Part shown: piece after piece, positions 43,197-53,358 of the stretch | Numbering within the stretch: position 1 is the stretch's first letter | Layout: the number at the start of each line of letters is the position of its first letter | DNA from: an uncultured Pelagibacteraceae bacterium | GTDB taxonomy: Bacteria; Pseudomonadota; Alphaproteobacteria; Pelagibacterales; AG-422-B15 | DNA length: 55,791 nucleotides | Direction: 5' to 3' | NCBI GenBank assembly: GCA_902544525.1 | Contig: CACCCN010000006.1 | Coordinates: forward strand, 1 to 55,791 | Made by a program: the position numbers and the translations under genes | The notes under the pieces: generated by a model | Told to the model about the DNA's origin: nothing | The model's database searches: none | What the model saw: only the letters and a program-made list of their open reading frames with translations

Positions 43197-45165
43197 AGGT
43201 TATTAAAACTTCATCAGTACTGACACTAGAGCCTTCTTTAATTAAAACATCATCGACTATACAATCCTTCTCACTTTTAAGAATATTTTCCATTTTCATT
43301 GCTTCAATTACAATCAACTCCTGACCTTGCTTTATTGGTTGGCCTTTTTTAATACTTAATGATTTAACAAGTCCGGGCATAGGTGAAATTAATTTTTTTG
43401 ACAAGTCTTCAGCTTTTATTGCCGGCATATAGGCAAACAATTTTTCGATCTGTGGAGATGACAAGGTCAAATTTAAGGTACAGTCTTCAATAGTAAGCGA
43501 AAATTGATTTAAGTTCTTGATTTCATTTACTTTAACGAAACATAACTCTTCATCAATTTTGAGACACATGACTTTTTCATTATTTTTCCAGTTCGAGCTG
43601 ATAACAAAATCGTTGCGCTTGTCGCCCAGTCTAATCAAATAGCCGTCTTCTAATATTTTCTCTTCTTTTAGCTGATAATCAAATGATCTTTTTTTAGATG
43701 ACAGTGATATATTATTACCCTTAAACTTATTTAACTTAGAGTACACATAAACTGCAGCCATATTAAATTTATTCATCAGTGATTTATTTAATCCAAAGTT
43801 ACTACTATATCCCTTTGGATAATTCTCTTTGATAAAATTAGTGCTTATATTTCCACTTTTGAAATCATTATTTTTCAAAGTTGATATTAAAAATGCAATA
43901 TTATGATCAACACCTGTAATATAATATTGTTGTAAGGCGTTAATCATTAAATCAATTGACTTTAACCTTGTTTTGGCGTGAACGGCTAATTTAGAAATCA
44001 TTGGGTCATAATAAATACTGATATCTGAACCACTTGATACACCTGTGTCGTTTCTAATGATTTCGTTTACATTAAAATTAGTAGGCTCTTCATATTCAAT
44101 GATTCTGCCTATGGATGGCAAAAAATCTTTAAGTGGATCCTCAGCATAAATTCTTGACTCAATAGACCATCCATTTAATTTGATGTCTTTCTGTCTTATA
44201 TTTAATTTTTTGCCGTCTGCACAATTTATCATTTGCTCAACAAGATCAACTCCTGTTACTAGTTCTGTAACTGGGTGTTCTACTTGCAAACGAGTATTCA
44301 TTTCTAAGAAATAGAAATTTTTTTGGTCATCTACAACAAACTCAACGGTTCCCGCAGAGTCATACTTGACTTCTTTTGCAAGTTTCAAAGCCTGCTCAGC
44401 CATAGCATTTCTAAGTTCTTCATCTAAAAAAGGTGAAGGGCACTCCTCTATTACTTTTTGATACCTTCTTTGTATTGAACATTCTCGTTCGCCAAGGTGA
44501 ATTTGATTGCCATGCTTATCACATAATATTTGTATTTCGATATGCCGAGGATTAGTAATGTATTTTTCAATAAAGACTCTATCATCTCCAAAACTGTTTA
44601 AGGCCTCACCTTGTGCAGCCTTTAAGTTTGGCTCAAGTTCTTTACGGTTTTCAACTATTCTCATTCCTTTCCCACCACCGCCTGCAGAAGCCTTAAGCAA
44701 AACAGGAAAGCCAATTTTTTCAGCAATTTTGATTGCTTTTTTTGGATCTTTAATAGCCTCAGTATGACCAGGAATAATATTTAATTTGAGTTTATTTGCT
44801 AAATTCTTCGACTCAATTTTATCTCCCATTTTTATAATTGCATTTTTATTTGGACCAATGAATTTTATTTTTTCTTTTTCCAAAGCTTTAACAAAATTAT
44901 AATTCTCAGATAGAAATCCATATCCAGGATGAATGGCATCACTTTTTGATTTTTTCGCAACTTCAATAATTTTTTTTATTACAAGATATGACTCACTTGG
45001 TGATGGAGGTCCAATATAATAGCTTTCGTCCGCCTGTTTAACAAAATCTGCCTGCCTATCTGCATCTGAATAAACTGCTACGGTTTTGATCTTCATCTTC
45101 TTTGCAGTTTTAATAATTCTGCATGCAATTTCGCCCCTATTGGCAATTAAAATCTTTTTAATCAT
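43189..45165 (-). CDS. pccA: Acyl-CoA carboxylase biotin subunit (propionyl-CoA carboxylase alpha)
   Basis: Carries biotin and carboxylates it with ATP and bicarbonate. The 658 residues start with the biotin carboxylase domain (KKILIANRGEIACRIIKTAKK, GGGGKGMRIV in the ATP-grasp loop, EMNTRLQVEHPVTE) and end with a biotinyl domain containing EAMKMENIL, with the biotinylated lysine near residue 624. The intervening BT domain (about 480-590) fits propionyl-CoA carboxylase over 3-methylcrotonyl carboxylase, though the latter is not excluded. One base separates it from pccB. Confidence 0.92.
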   Translation of the reverse strand: MIKKILIANRGEIACRIIKTAKKMKIKTVAVYSDADRQADFVKQADESYYIGPPSPSESYLVIKKIIEVAKKSKSDAIHPGYGFLSENYNFVKALEKEKIKFIGPNKNAIIKMGDKIESKNLANKLKLNIIPGHTEAIKDPKKAIKIAEKIGFPVLLKASAGGGGKGMRIVENRKELEPNLKAAQGEALNSFGDDRVFIEKYITNPRHIEIQILCDKHGNQIHLGERECSIQRRYQKVIEECPSPFLDEELRNAMAEQALKLAKEVKYDSAGTVEFVVDDQKNFYFLEMNTRLQVEHPVTELVTGVDLVEQMINCADGKKLNIRQKDIKLNGWSIESRIYAEDPLKDFLPSIGRIIEYEEPTNFNVNEIIRNDTGVSSGSDISIYYDPMISKLAVHAKTRLKSIDLMINALQQYYITGVDHNIAFLISTLKNNDFKSGNISTNFIKENYPKGYSSNFGLNKSLMNKFNMAAVYVYSKLNKFKGNNISLSSKKRSFDYQLKEEKILEDGYLIRLGDKRNDFVISSNWKNNEKVMCLKIDEELCFVKVNEIKNLNQFSLTIEDCTLNLTLSSPQIEKLFAYMPAIKAEDLSKKLISPMPGLVKSLSIKKGQPIKQGQELIVIEAMKMENILKSEKDCIVDDVLIKEGSSVSTDEVLITFK

Positions 45166-45166
45166 A

Positions 45167-46699
45167 TTATAATGGAATGTTATCGTGTTTTTTATATGGC
45201 GAGGTCAATTCTTTATTTTGCAAATTATCTAATGCAACAGCAATTCTTTTTCTAGTAGACTGAGGTTTGATTACATCATCAATGAAGCCTCTGCTTGATG
45301 CTATAAATGGATTAGCAAACTGATTTGTGTATTCATTAGTTTTTTCTAAAATATCTGTTTCATTTTTTAATTCATTTCTATATAAAATTTCAACTGCTCC
45401 CTTCGCCCCCATTACCGCTATCTCAGCGGTTGGCCATGCGTAGTTTATATCTCCTCGTAGATGTTTTGATGCCATTACAACATAAGCGCCGCCATAGGCC
45501 TTTCTAGTTATAATTGTAACTTTTGGAACAGTTGCCTCACCATATGCATAGAGCAATTTTGCCCCATTTTTTATAATTCCATTATGTTCCTGAGAAACCC
45601 CTGGCAAGAATCCAGGGACATCTACAAATGTTATAATCGGAATATTAAAGCAATCACAAAATCTTACAAATCTAGCTGCTTTTTTACTCGCATCTATATC
45701 TAAACATCCCGCTAAAACAAGTGGTTGATTAGCTATAAAACCAACAGTACGGCCTTCAACTCTACCAAATCCAATAATCATATTCTTCGCAAACTCTGAC
45801 TGAATTTCAAAAAAATCATTGTTATCGACAACTTTATTTATTAATTCAAGCATATCGTAAGGTTTGTTAGGGTTATCAGGCACTAGAGTGTCTAAGGATG
45901 GGTCTGGACTTAAATCCTGATATTCGAAATTATGCTTAATTGATTTTTCTCTGTTACTTGATGGAAGTAAATCTATTAATTTTTTTACCTCAAAAAGTGT
46001 TTCAATGTCATTTTCATAAGCTCCATCAGCTACAGATGACTTTGATGTGTGCGTTTTAGCTCCACCTAATTCCTCTTGTGTTACATTTTCTTGAGTAACT
46101 GTTTTTACCACATCAGGTCCTGTGACAAACATAAATGAAGTATCTTTAACCATGAATATGAAATCTGTCATTGCTGGGGAATATACTGCTCCACCAGCAC
46201 AAGGTCCCATAATTACTGAAATTTGTGGTATAACTCCTGAAGCCAAAACATTTTTTTGAAAAACATCTCCATACCCTGCTAGTGAAGCTACGCCCTCTTG
46301 TATTCGAGCCCCACCAGAGTCATTAATTCCTATAATTGGAGCACCTACCTTTAGGGCCATGTCCATAACTTTACAAATTTTTTCAGCATGAGCTTCTGAC
46401 AATGAGCCACCAAATACAGTAAAGTCTTGACTAAAAACATATACAAGCTTTCCATTTATTTTTCCACTTCCTGTTACTACGCTATCTCCGGGATATTTTT
46501 GCTTTGCCATTCCAAAATCATTTGTTCTATGTTCAACATACATGTCATATTCTTCAAAAGAATTTTCATCCAGAAGAACATTGATTCTCTCTCTAGCTGT
46601 AAGTTTGCCTCTTGCATGCTGGGCATCGACTCTTTTTTTGCCTCCACCCTCTCTTGCTTGACTTCTTTTCTTTTCTAATTCTTTAATAATAGATGTCAT
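45167..46699 (-). CDS. pccB: Acyl-CoA carboxylase carboxyltransferase subunit (propionyl-CoA carboxylase beta)
   Basis: Transfers the carboxyl group from biotin to the acyl-CoA. The 510 residues have the crotonase-like carboxyltransferase pattern: [21 protein letters not shown] near the start, [67 protein letters not shown] and the end [18 protein letters not shown]-like [15 protein letters not shown]. These are typical PccB sequences. It follows rluC after 39 bases. No methylmalonyl-CoA mutase gene is in the window. Confidence 0.94.
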   Translation of the reverse strand: MTSIIKELEKKRSQAREGGGKKRVDAQHARGKLTARERINVLLDENSFEEYDMYVEHRTNDFGMAKQKYPGDSVVTGSGKINGKLVYVFSQDFTVFGGSLSEAHAEKICKVMDMALKVGAPIIGINDSGGARIQEGVASLAGYGDVFQKNVLASGVIPQISVIMGPCAGGAVYSPAMTDFIFMVKDTSFMFVTGPDVVKTVTQENVTQEELGGAKTHTSKSSVADGAYENDIETLFEVKKLIDLLPSSNREKSIKHNFEYQDLSPDPSLDTLVPDNPNKPYDMLELINKVVDNNDFFEIQSEFAKNMIIGFGRVEGRTVGFIANQPLVLAGCLDIDASKKAARFVRFCDCFNIPIITFVDVPGFLPGVSQEHNGIIKNGAKLLYAYGEATVPKVTIITRKAYGGAYVVMASKHLRGDINYAWPTAEIAVMGAKGAVEILYRNELKNETDILEKTNEYTNQFANPFIASSRGFIDDVIKPQSTRKRIAVALDNLQNKELTSPYKKHDNIPL

Positions 46700-46738
46700 A
46701 TAGATATTTATAATAACTAATTATTCCTAAGTAAACAA

Positions 46739-47614
46739 TCATATGTAATTAAAAAAGTATTTTGGTAATTTTGCTTCTACCTTAACTAGAACACCATTCT
46801 GATCATTAAAAATAATTTTTTTTGCATGCAAAAGTAAGTTGTTCTCCTTTTTATATACTTTTGATATTGGTAAGTAATACTTATTATCCCCTAATATTGG
46901 AAGACCATTTAACTTACAGTGGATTCTGATCTGATGCTTTCTGCCTGTAGTAGGTCTTAATTCAATATGTGTTAAATCATTTGGTAATCTTTTAATGATT
47001 TTATATTTAGTTTCAGCTAAGTAAGTTTTTCCATCTTCTTCAACATGGTTTTCAAATATTCCCTCATTATCCCTCGGCTCACCTATAACAACCGCTTCAT
47101 ATATTTTTTCAATTTTTCTCTCACTAAATAAATCAGAAAAATATTTTGCCGACTTTCTATTTAGTGCAAAAATTAGTATACCGCTTGTATCTTTATCTAA
47201 TCGATGAACTAGCAAAGGTCTATTTTTGAATAAGTGTCCATGGTACAAAATATCATCTAAATTTGTCTTAAGGCCACTTCCACCTTGAACAGCTATCTTA
47301 TTCCACTTATTAATGATAAAAAAATCATCACAAGAATAAATTATTGATTTTTTAAGTAATCCTAAATCTTTTTTATTTGGCGGAATTTTTTCTTTGGGTT
47401 TATTTTCAGAATATTCTTTTGCAAACTGAATTATATCCCCTTCTTGAATTCTATAGCTTCCACTTATTTTTTTTTCATTTACTCTAATTAATCCCTTCCT
47501 TAAATCTTTTTGAACTAAGCCTTGAGGGATTTTGAGTGAGTTTACTAGATACCTATCTAATCTAGTATTAGATTCTATTTCTGTTATTACAATTGAGTTA
47601 ATGTGCTTAGCCAT
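46739..47614 (-). CDS. rluC: 23S rRNA pseudouridine synthase, RluC type
   Basis: Isomerises uridines in 23S rRNA. The 291 residues have an N-terminal S4 RNA-binding domain (about 17-63, with TRLDRYLVNSL) and the catalytic domain with Asp140 in VHRLDKDTSG, then LRPTTGRKHQIRIHCKLNGLPILGD. RluC and RluD share this architecture; the placement after rplQ in a ribosomal cluster suggests RluC but does not prove it. 39 bases separate it from each neighbour on the minus strand. Confidence 0.88.
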   Translation of the reverse strand: MAKHINSIVITEIESNTRLDRYLVNSLKIPQGLVQKDLRKGLIRVNEKKISGSYRIQEGDIIQFAKEYSENKPKEKIPPNKKDLGLLKKSIIYSCDDFFIINKWNKIAVQGGSGLKTNLDDILYHGHLFKNRPLLVHRLDKDTSGILIFALNRKSAKYFSDLFSERKIEKIYEAVVIGEPRDNEGIFENHVEEDGKTYLAETKYKIIKRLPNDLTHIELRPTTGRKHQIRIHCKLNGLPILGDNKYYLPISKVYKKENNLLLHAKKIIFNDQNGVLVKVEAKLPKYFFNYI

Positions 47615-47653
47615 AAAATTAAATTTTTGGCTAAGATTCTGAAATTAATTAGA

Positions 47654-48019
47654 CTATTTAGCTTCTTGGTCTAATAATTGAATGTAAGCCATAGGTGCTT
47701 TGTCTCCTGTGCGAAAACCAGCTTTTACTATTCTGCAATATCCACCTTGTCTTTTTTCAAATCTTTTTGATAGATCAGTAAAAACTTTTGTAACCGCCTC
47801 ACTGTCCCGTAAACTGCTAAAGGCATTTATTCTTGAGGCATTAGTATTTTTTTTACCTAAAGTAATTATTTTTTCAACAAACGGCCTGAGCTCTTTTGCC
47901 TTTGGAAGCGTAGTTTTAATAGTTTCACTCTTTATTAAAGAGACCGCCATATTTTCTAACATCGCTATTCTGTGAGTTGAAGTTCGATTTAATTTTCTTT
48001 TTGCTATTCCGTGTCTCAT
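47654..48019 (-). CDS. rplQ: 50S ribosomal protein L17
   Basis: Large-subunit protein. The 121 residues begin [21 protein letters not shown] and contain [24 protein letters not shown], with [24 protein letters not shown] near the end. This is the short proteobacterial L17. It is the last ribosomal protein of the alpha operon, after rpoA. Confidence 0.97.
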   Translation of the reverse strand: MRHGIAKRKLNRTSTHRIAMLENMAVSLIKSETIKTTLPKAKELRPFVEKIITLGKKNTNASRINAFSSLRDSEAVTKVFTDLSKRFEKRQGGYCRIVKAGFRTGDKAPMAYIQLLDQEAK

Positions 48020-48037
48020 TTAATTTACTTCTTAAAA

Positions 48038-49060
48038 TTAGTTATAGGGATCTTCAATTTTTCTAGCCATTTCTTCAATGTTTTCTGGCGGCCAATTTGG
48101 AACTTCCATACCTAAGTATAGAGACATTACGCCAAGGACTTCTTTAATTTCATTTAGTGATTTTCTACCAAAGTTTGGTGTTCTTAGCATTTCTGTTTCA
48201 GTTTTTTGAACTAAATCTCCAATATATATGATGTTGTCGTTTCGTAAGCAGTTCATTGATCTCACCGAAAGTTCAAGCTCTTCAACTTTTCTAAGTAAAT
48301 TTTTATTGAACTGAGGCTCGAGTGCATCTGGCTCAGGTATAACTTCTTCTGGCTCATCAAAATTAATAAATGACTGAAGTTGGTCTTGGATTATTCTTGC
48401 TGCAAAAGCAATAGCATCTTCAGGAGAAATTGAGCCATCTGTTTCAATGGTCATTGTTAATTTATCATAATCGAGCACTTTACCCTCACGAGTATTTTCT
48501 ACACTATATGCCACCTGCTTGACTGGGCTAAAAATTGAGTCAATAGGGATTAGTCCTATTGGAGCATCTTCAACTCTATTGTGTTCAGCTGCAACATAGC
48601 CTTTTCCTTTAGCAACTGTTAATTCCATATTAAGTTCAACATTTTCATCTAAATTACATATTACTAATTCTGGGTTGATTATATCTATTTCAGATGGAGC
48701 ATTAATCATTCCAGCTGTAATTTCGCCAGGTCCGGTCACATTTAATGACATTTTTCTGACACCTTCAGAATGCATATTTAATGAAAGAGATTTTATATTT
48801 AAAACAATGTCAGTTACATCTTCTCTAACACCATCAATTGAAGAGAATTCATGAAGAACATTTTCAACTTTAATTGCAGTAACTGCAGTTCCTTGTAAAG
48901 ATGACAATAAAACCCGTCTCAATGCATTGCCAAGAGTTAATCCAAAGCCTCTCTCCAAAGGTTCGGCCGTTAGAGTTGCTTGAAAGCTAGAGGTATCTGA
49001 AGGCACTAAAGATAATTTTGATGGTTTTATCAATGCCTGCCAGTTATTAATTATGCTCAT
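48038..49060 (-). CDS. rpoA: RNA polymerase alpha subunit
   Basis: Dimerises to nucleate polymerase assembly. The 340 residues include the N-terminal domain ([27 protein letters not shown] at about 37-63, [26 protein letters not shown]) and a linker, then the C-terminal domain (about 260-325) with the DNA- and UP-element-binding region [41 protein letters not shown] (positions 273-313). A ribosome site AAGGA precedes the ATG. Operon position after rpsK is standard. Confidence 0.98.
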   Translation of the reverse strand: MSIINNWQALIKPSKLSLVPSDTSSFQATLTAEPLERGFGLTLGNALRRVLLSSLQGTAVTAIKVENVLHEFSSIDGVREDVTDIVLNIKSLSLNMHSEGVRKMSLNVTGPGEITAGMINAPSEIDIINPELVICNLDENVELNMELTVAKGKGYVAAEHNRVEDAPIGLIPIDSIFSPVKQVAYSVENTREGKVLDYDKLTMTIETDGSISPEDAIAFAARIIQDQLQSFINFDEPEEVIPEPDALEPQFNKNLLRKVEELELSVRSMNCLRNDNIIYIGDLVQKTETEMLRTPNFGRKSLNEIKEVLGVMSLYLGMEVPNWPPENIEEMARKIEDPYN

Positions 49061-49085
49061 ACTATTATCCTTATATTATATAAAT

Positions 49086-49475
49086 TTAAACTCTTCTTTT
49101 TTTTGGTGGTCGACAACCATTGTGTGGGATAGGCGTCGTATCTTTAATTGATGTAATGTAAAAACCAACAGCTTGAAGCGCTCTTAGAGCAGACTCTCTT
49201 CCGCCGCCGGGCCCTTTAACGAATACTTGTAAATTTTTAAGACCAAATTCTTTGGCTTTTGTCCCTGCGTCCTCTGCAGCTATTTGAGCTGCATAAGGTG
49301 TAGACTTTCTTGAACCTTTAAAGCCTTTAACACCAGCTGATGACCATGCAACACTGTTACCTTGTTCATCAGTTATTGTTACCATTGTATTATTAAATGT
49401 TGCACTGATATAAGCCATACCTGAGACGATATTTTTTTTTGTTTTTTTCTTTTTTAAAACTTTTTTATCAGCCAT
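49086..49475 (-). CDS. rpsK: 30S ribosomal protein S11
   Basis: Small-subunit platform protein near the mRNA exit. The 129 residues show [60 protein letters not shown] and the end [15 protein letters not shown], all conserved. A basic N-terminus [12 protein letters not shown] is typical. It follows rpsM after one base. Confidence 0.98.
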   Translation of the reverse strand: MADKKVLKKKKTKKNIVSGMAYISATFNNTMVTITDEQGNSVAWSSAGVKGFKGSRKSTPYAAQIAAEDAGTKAKEFGLKNLQVFVKGPGGGRESALRALQAVGFYITSIKDTTPIPHNGCRPPKKRRV

Positions 49476-49476
49476 C

Positions 49477-49854
49477 TTACTTAGTTACCTTTTTCTTTCC
49501 TGCAATAGCAATAGCCTTGCCTTTTTTAGTTCTTGCATTTGTATGGGTACGTTGACCACGACATGGTAAATTTTTTCTGTGTCTAACACCGCGGTATGCT
49601 CCAAGATCTTTTAATCTTTTAATGTTTGCCGAAACTTCTCTTCTTAGATCTCCTTCAACGGTAAAATCAGCAGATATTACATCAGTAATTTTTTTTATAT
49701 CGACTTCAGATAAGTCTTGTACTCTAATATTCTGATCAACTTCAGCTTGTTTGCAAATATCAACTGAGTGTTTTCTTCCAACGCCATAAACATATGTAAG
49801 AGCAATACCTAATTTTTTTTGACTTGGAATATTTACACCAGCTATACGAGCCAC
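49477..49854 (-). CDS. rpsM: 30S ribosomal protein S13
   Basis: Small-subunit head protein contacting the large subunit and tRNA. The 125 residues begin [29 protein letters not shown] and include [30 protein letters not shown] with a short basic tail. The start codon is GTG at 49854, with AAAGGA about 10 bases before it. A candidate promoter lies in the 72-base gap before the gene. Confidence 0.97.
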   Translation of the reverse strand: MARIAGVNIPSQKKLGIALTYVYGVGRKHSVDICKQAEVDQNIRVQDLSEVDIKKITDVISADFTVEGDLRREVSANIKRLKDLGAYRGVRHRKNLPCRGQRTHTNARTKKGKAIAIAGKKKVTK

Positions 49855-49893
49855 AGAAGAATCCTTTGATAACAGTTAACGAGAGATTGGCGG

Positions 49894-49921
49894 ATTATAT
49901 GATTATTGTTCAAATGGTCAA
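49894..49921 (-). promoter_or_regulatory. Internal promoter before rpsM (alpha operon)
   Basis: On the minus strand, TTGACC (49916-49921), a 16-base spacer and a perfect TATAAT (49894-49899) occur in the gap between adk and rpsM, the largest gap in this ribosomal cluster. It would give rpsM-rpsK-rpoA-rplQ a separate start, with about 33 bases of leader before the GTG. Confidence 0.6.
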
Positions 49922-49926
49922 GCATA

Positions 49927-50496
49927 TTAAACGGCTTCCAATATTGAGTTAATACGTTGATTTACTTGAATAATTTCCATGGTTCCGTCTACTTTTTCTA
50001 ATAGTTTTAAGTTTGAGTAATAATCTATCAATGGTTGAGTTTGTGTTAAATAAACATCTAATCTAGATTTGAGGATTTCTTCACTGTCATCATCTCTTCC
50101 TTCCTCTTCTTTTCTCTTATTTATTCGTTGTAGCAATATTGATTGATCAACGTCTAAAAGTATTACTTTGCTAATACCAACCTTAATTTCTTCAAGCAAA
50201 TTATTTAACATATCCGCTTGATCTTCAGATCTAGGAAATCCATCAAATAAAAAACCTTTATAATTATTCATATTAATGCTTATAAATTTTTTTATGATTT
50301 CTAATATAATTTCGTTTGAAACTAGTTCGCCTTTATCAATGATGTCTTTAGCTTGTTTTCCCAAATCTGTTTGCTTTAACACTTCATTTCTTAAAATATC
50401 ACCAGTAGATAAATGACAAAGATTAAATTTTTCACAAATTGATTTTGCCTGTGTACCTTTGCCAGCTCCAGGAGGTCCAATAAGAATTAAATTCAT
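49927..50496 (-). CDS. adk: Adenylate kinase
   Basis: Interconverts AMP, ADP and ATP. The 189 residues have the P-loop GPPGAGKGT (7-15), the AMP-binding LFDGFPRSEDQAD and a short LID (NKRKEEEGRDDDSEEILKSRL), so it is the short, zinc-free form. The gene sits between secY and rpsM, the normal alphaproteobacterial location, and overlaps secY by four bases. Confidence 0.96.
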   Translation of the reverse strand: MNLILIGPPGAGKGTQAKSICEKFNLCHLSTGDILRNEVLKQTDLGKQAKDIIDKGELVSNEIILEIIKKFISINMNNYKGFLFDGFPRSEDQADMLNNLLEEIKVGISKVILLDVDQSILLQRINKRKEEEGRDDDSEEILKSRLDVYLTQTQPLIDYYSNLKLLEKVDGTMEIIQVNQRINSILEAV

Positions 50497-51824
50497 TTTC
50501 TTCTACCTCTGATTCTCGATCTTTTAATTAATCCTTCATACTGATATGCAAATAAATGACTTTGAATCTGTCCTACTGTATCCATACCAACAACCACAAC
50601 AATCAGAAGTGATGTTCCACCTAAGTAAAATGGAATAGAATATTGTGCAATTAAGATTTCAGGAAGAATACATACAAAAGCTAAATACAAAGCTCCAATG
50701 GTTGTTATTCTTGATAAAACAAAATCAATATACTGAGCTGTCTTTTCTCCAGGTCTTATACCCGGAATAAATCCACCATTTCTTTTTAAGTTATCTGCTG
50801 TCTCAGTAGGGTTAAAAACAATCGATGTATAAAAGAAAGCAAAAAATATAATTGCTGAAGCATAGAGTAACATATAAAGAGGCTGTCCTCTTCCAAGCAA
50901 AGCTGCAATTTCACTTAACCATGATTGATCAGTTGAAAGATTAAAATTTGCTATAGTAATTGGTAACAACAGTATTGATGAAGCAAAAATTGCAGGAATA
51001 ACACCAGCTGTATTTAACTTAAGCGGTAAATGTGATGTGTCACCACCCATCATTTTATTTCCCATTTGTCTTTTTGGATATTGAACTAGCAATCTACGCT
51101 GAGCTCTCTCCATAAAAATTATGAAAATAACTACCGCAATGATTAAAGCAAACAATAAAAGTAAAGTTAGAGTTGAAATAGTGCCTTGTCTTCCAAGAGT
51201 TAAGGTATTTATTAACGCACTTGGTATTTCGGCAACAATGCCGGAAAAGATAATTAGTGAAATTCCGTTACCAATCCCTCTACTTGTGACTTGCTCACCG
51301 AGCCACATTAAAAATACAGTTCCACCAACCAATGTTATTGTAGTAGATATTCTAAAAAACATACCTGGATCAGTAACTATTTGACCAGCAGATTCAAGTC
51401 CAACTGAAATTCCATAACCCTGCAGGAAGGCAAGTATTACAGTTCCATATCTTGTGTATTGAGTAATTTTCTTTCTTCCGGGCTCACCTTCTTTTTTTAA
51501 ATTTGCCAGTGTAGGTGAGACGCTTGTCATTAACTGTATAATAATTGATGAGGAAATATAAGGCATTATGCCGAGCGCAAAAATTGCCATCCTACTGATG
51601 GCTCCACCAGCAAAAACATCAAACATACCAAGTATTCCACTTTGATTTGTCTCAACAAGCAAAGCCAGCTGATCAATATCAATACCAGGAAGAGGTATGT
51701 AAGTTCCAAATCTATAGACTATTAAGATACCTAATGTAAACCAGATACGGTTTTTAAGTTCAGTAGCTTTTCTAAACATTCCAAAATTGAAATTTGAAGC
51801 TAATTGTTCTGCTGCAGAAGCCAT
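50493..51824 (-). CDS. secY: Preprotein translocase subunit SecY
   Basis: Channel protein of the Sec secretion system in the inner membrane. The 443 residues have ten predicted membrane helices and the signatures GIDIDQLALL, NKMMGGDTSHLPLKLNTAGVIPAIFASSI (about 258-286) and, near the end, GGTSLLIVVVVGMDTVGQIQSHL. The N-terminal FNFGMFRKATELKNRIWFTLGILIVYRFGTYIPLPG is typical. It follows rplO after seven bases and overlaps adk. Confidence 0.97.
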   Translation of the reverse strand: MASAAEQLASNFNFGMFRKATELKNRIWFTLGILIVYRFGTYIPLPGIDIDQLALLVETNQSGILGMFDVFAGGAISRMAIFALGIMPYISSSIIIQLMTSVSPTLANLKKEGEPGRKKITQYTRYGTVILAFLQGYGISVGLESAGQIVTDPGMFFRISTTITLVGGTVFLMWLGEQVTSRGIGNGISLIIFSGIVAEIPSALINTLTLGRQGTISTLTLLLLFALIIAVVIFIIFMERAQRRLLVQYPKRQMGNKMMGGDTSHLPLKLNTAGVIPAIFASSILLLPITIANFNLSTDQSWLSEIAALLGRGQPLYMLLYASAIIFFAFFYTSIVFNPTETADNLKRNGGFIPGIRPGEKTAQYIDFVLSRITTIGALYLAFVCILPEILIAQYSIPFYLGGTSLLIVVVVGMDTVGQIQSHLFAYQYEGLIKRSRIRGRRK

Positions 51825-51831
51825 AATTAAT

Positions 51832-52290
51832 TTAATTTATAGTAATATTATTTCCAGATTTATCAGCTTTTTGCTGAGCCGACTTTGATATTTTTGCGCA
51901 TTCAATAGAGTTTTTTGATGACATTTCTCCACGACCTAAAACTTTAAGTTTCAAGTTATTTTTTTTCTTAACAATCGATAATTTCTTAAGTAGTTCAATA
52001 TTAATAGTTTGATCAGCTGATAATTTATTTTTTTCAATTATCTTTTGTATATCTTCGAGATTTAATTCAATGTAGTTAGTACGACCAACATTTGTAAAAC
52101 CAAACTTTGGTAACCTTCTAAATAGCGGCATCTGACCACCTTCAAAGCCATTTACTGCTACGCCTGATCTTGCTTTTTGACCCTTGTGGCCACTTCCAGA
52201 AGTTTTACCCTTACCAGAACCAATGCCTCTTCCAATTCTTTTAGAATTTAAGGTATGACCTTTAGGTTTTTTTAGTTCATTTAATTTCAT
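51832..52290 (-). CDS. rplO: 50S ribosomal protein L15
   Basis: Late-assembly large-subunit protein. The 152 residues start MKLNELKKPKGHTLNSKRIGRGIGSGKGKTSGSGHKGQKARSG (positions 1-43) and have GFEGGQMPLFRRLPKFGF and KVLGRGEMSSKN near the end, all L15 features. The glycine and lysine-rich N-terminus is the rRNA-threading extension. rpmD and secY flank it, as in the universal spc operon. Confidence 0.97.
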   Translation of the reverse strand: MKLNELKKPKGHTLNSKRIGRGIGSGKGKTSGSGHKGQKARSGVAVNGFEGGQMPLFRRLPKFGFTNVGRTNYIELNLEDIQKIIEKNKLSADQTINIELLKKLSIVKKKNNLKLKVLGRGEMSSKNSIECAKISKSAQQKADKSGNNITIN

Positions 52291-52294
52291 AATA

Positions 52295-52477
52295 TTAGAC
52301 TTTCTCGGTTTTAACTAAATGCTGAACTTTTTTAATCATTCCAAGCACCTCCGGTGTTTCAATTAAAATAGAAGAACTTTGGATTTTTTTAAGACCTAAA
52401 CCTCTAAGTGTTCCAATAGTTTTTTGAACGGAGCCGATTGAACTTTTAATTTGTGTTATCTTAATTTTTTGACTCAT
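52295..52477 (-). CDS. rpmD: 50S ribosomal protein L30
   Basis: A 60-residue large-subunit protein. KIKITQIKSSIGSVQKTIGTLRGLGLKKI and a C-terminal PEVLGMIKKVQHLVKTEKV match the short bacterial L30. It lies between rpsE and rplO with spacers of two and four bases. Some streamlined genomes lose L30; here it is kept. Confidence 0.95.
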   Translation of the reverse strand: MSQKIKITQIKSSIGSVQKTIGTLRGLGLKKIQSSSILIETPEVLGMIKKVQHLVKTEKV

Positions 52478-52479
52478 TT

Positions 52480-53001
52480 TTAATCTCTAGATGAATTGAT
52501 TTCTGCAACTTTTTTACTTCTTCTAGCTGCAACCATTTTTGGTGACTTTTGACTTTTAAGACCATTAACAGCCGCTCTTATAATATTATAGGGGTTTGCA
52601 CTGCCAATCGATTTTGTAACAATATCTTTGATACCTAAAAGTTCAAAAACAGCTCTTACTGATCCACCAGCTATAATACCAGTACCAGAAGGTGCCGATC
52701 TCATAACAACTTTACTTGCACCGTGATTTCCAACAATATCGTGATGAAGTGTTCGACCTTCTCTTAAAGGAATCTTAACCATACTTTTTCTTGCAGAGTC
52801 ATTTGCCTTTTTTATTGCTTCGGGAACTTCTTTTGCCTTACCGTGACCAAATCCTACTCTTCCTGACTCATCACCCGCAACTACTAGAGCTGCAAAGCCA
52901 AATCTTCTTCCACCTTTAACTACTTTTGTTACTCTGTTAATAGCGACTAATTTATCTTTAATATCATCTTTTGGTGCTTTATTATCTCGATTTTCTCGCA
53001 T
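52480..53001 (-). CDS. rpsE: 30S ribosomal protein S5
   Basis: Small-subunit protein that affects decoding accuracy. The 173 residues have the S5 domain signature [49 protein letters not shown] (about 17-65), [14 protein letters not shown] and the C-terminal [16 protein letters not shown]-like [17 protein letters not shown] segment. Length is normal. It follows rplR after nine bases. Confidence 0.97.
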   Translation of the reverse strand: MRENRDNKAPKDDIKDKLVAINRVTKVVKGGRRFGFAALVVAGDESGRVGFGHGKAKEVPEAIKKANDSARKSMVKIPLREGRTLHHDIVGNHGASKVVMRSAPSGTGIIAGGSVRAVFELLGIKDIVTKSIGSANPYNIIRAAVNGLKSQKSPKMVAARRSKKVAEINSSRD

Positions 53002-53010
53002 ATTTATTCC

Positions 53011-53358
53011 TTAAATTGTTAATCCTTCAGATCTTGCTTCATCTGCCAATGATTTAATTACTCCGTGATATATGTTTGGACCCCTATCAAGATAAACTTT
53101 ATCAATACCTTTTTCTTTAGCTAATTTTGCAATGGTTACACCTAATGTTTTAGCTGACTCTATATTGCAACCATTTTTTTTCTTACTTGTAGCCAACGAA
53201 GAAGCACTGCAAATAGTCTTACTCTCATTATCATCAATAACTTGAACGTACAAATTTTTTGATGATTTAAACACAGAAAGTCTCAATCTATCTTTATTTC
53301 TTTTTTTTAAAGAATATCGAACTCTATTAGATCTTTTTTGCTTTTGTGAATTTGACAT
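53011..53358 (-). CDS. rplR: 50S ribosomal protein L18
   Basis: Binds 5S rRNA with L5 and L25. The 115 residues have RSNRVRYSLKKRNKDRLRLSVFKSSKNLYVQVIDD (9-43), ASSLATSKKKNG and the end DRGPNIYHGVIKSLADEARSEGL. In the usual YxG motif, YHG matches. It shares one base with rplF. Confidence 0.96.
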   Translation of the reverse strand: MSNSQKQKRSNRVRYSLKKRNKDRLRLSVFKSSKNLYVQVIDDNESKTICSASSLATSKKKNGCNIESAKTLGVTIAKLAKEKGIDKVYLDRGPNIYHGVIKSLADEARSEGLTI

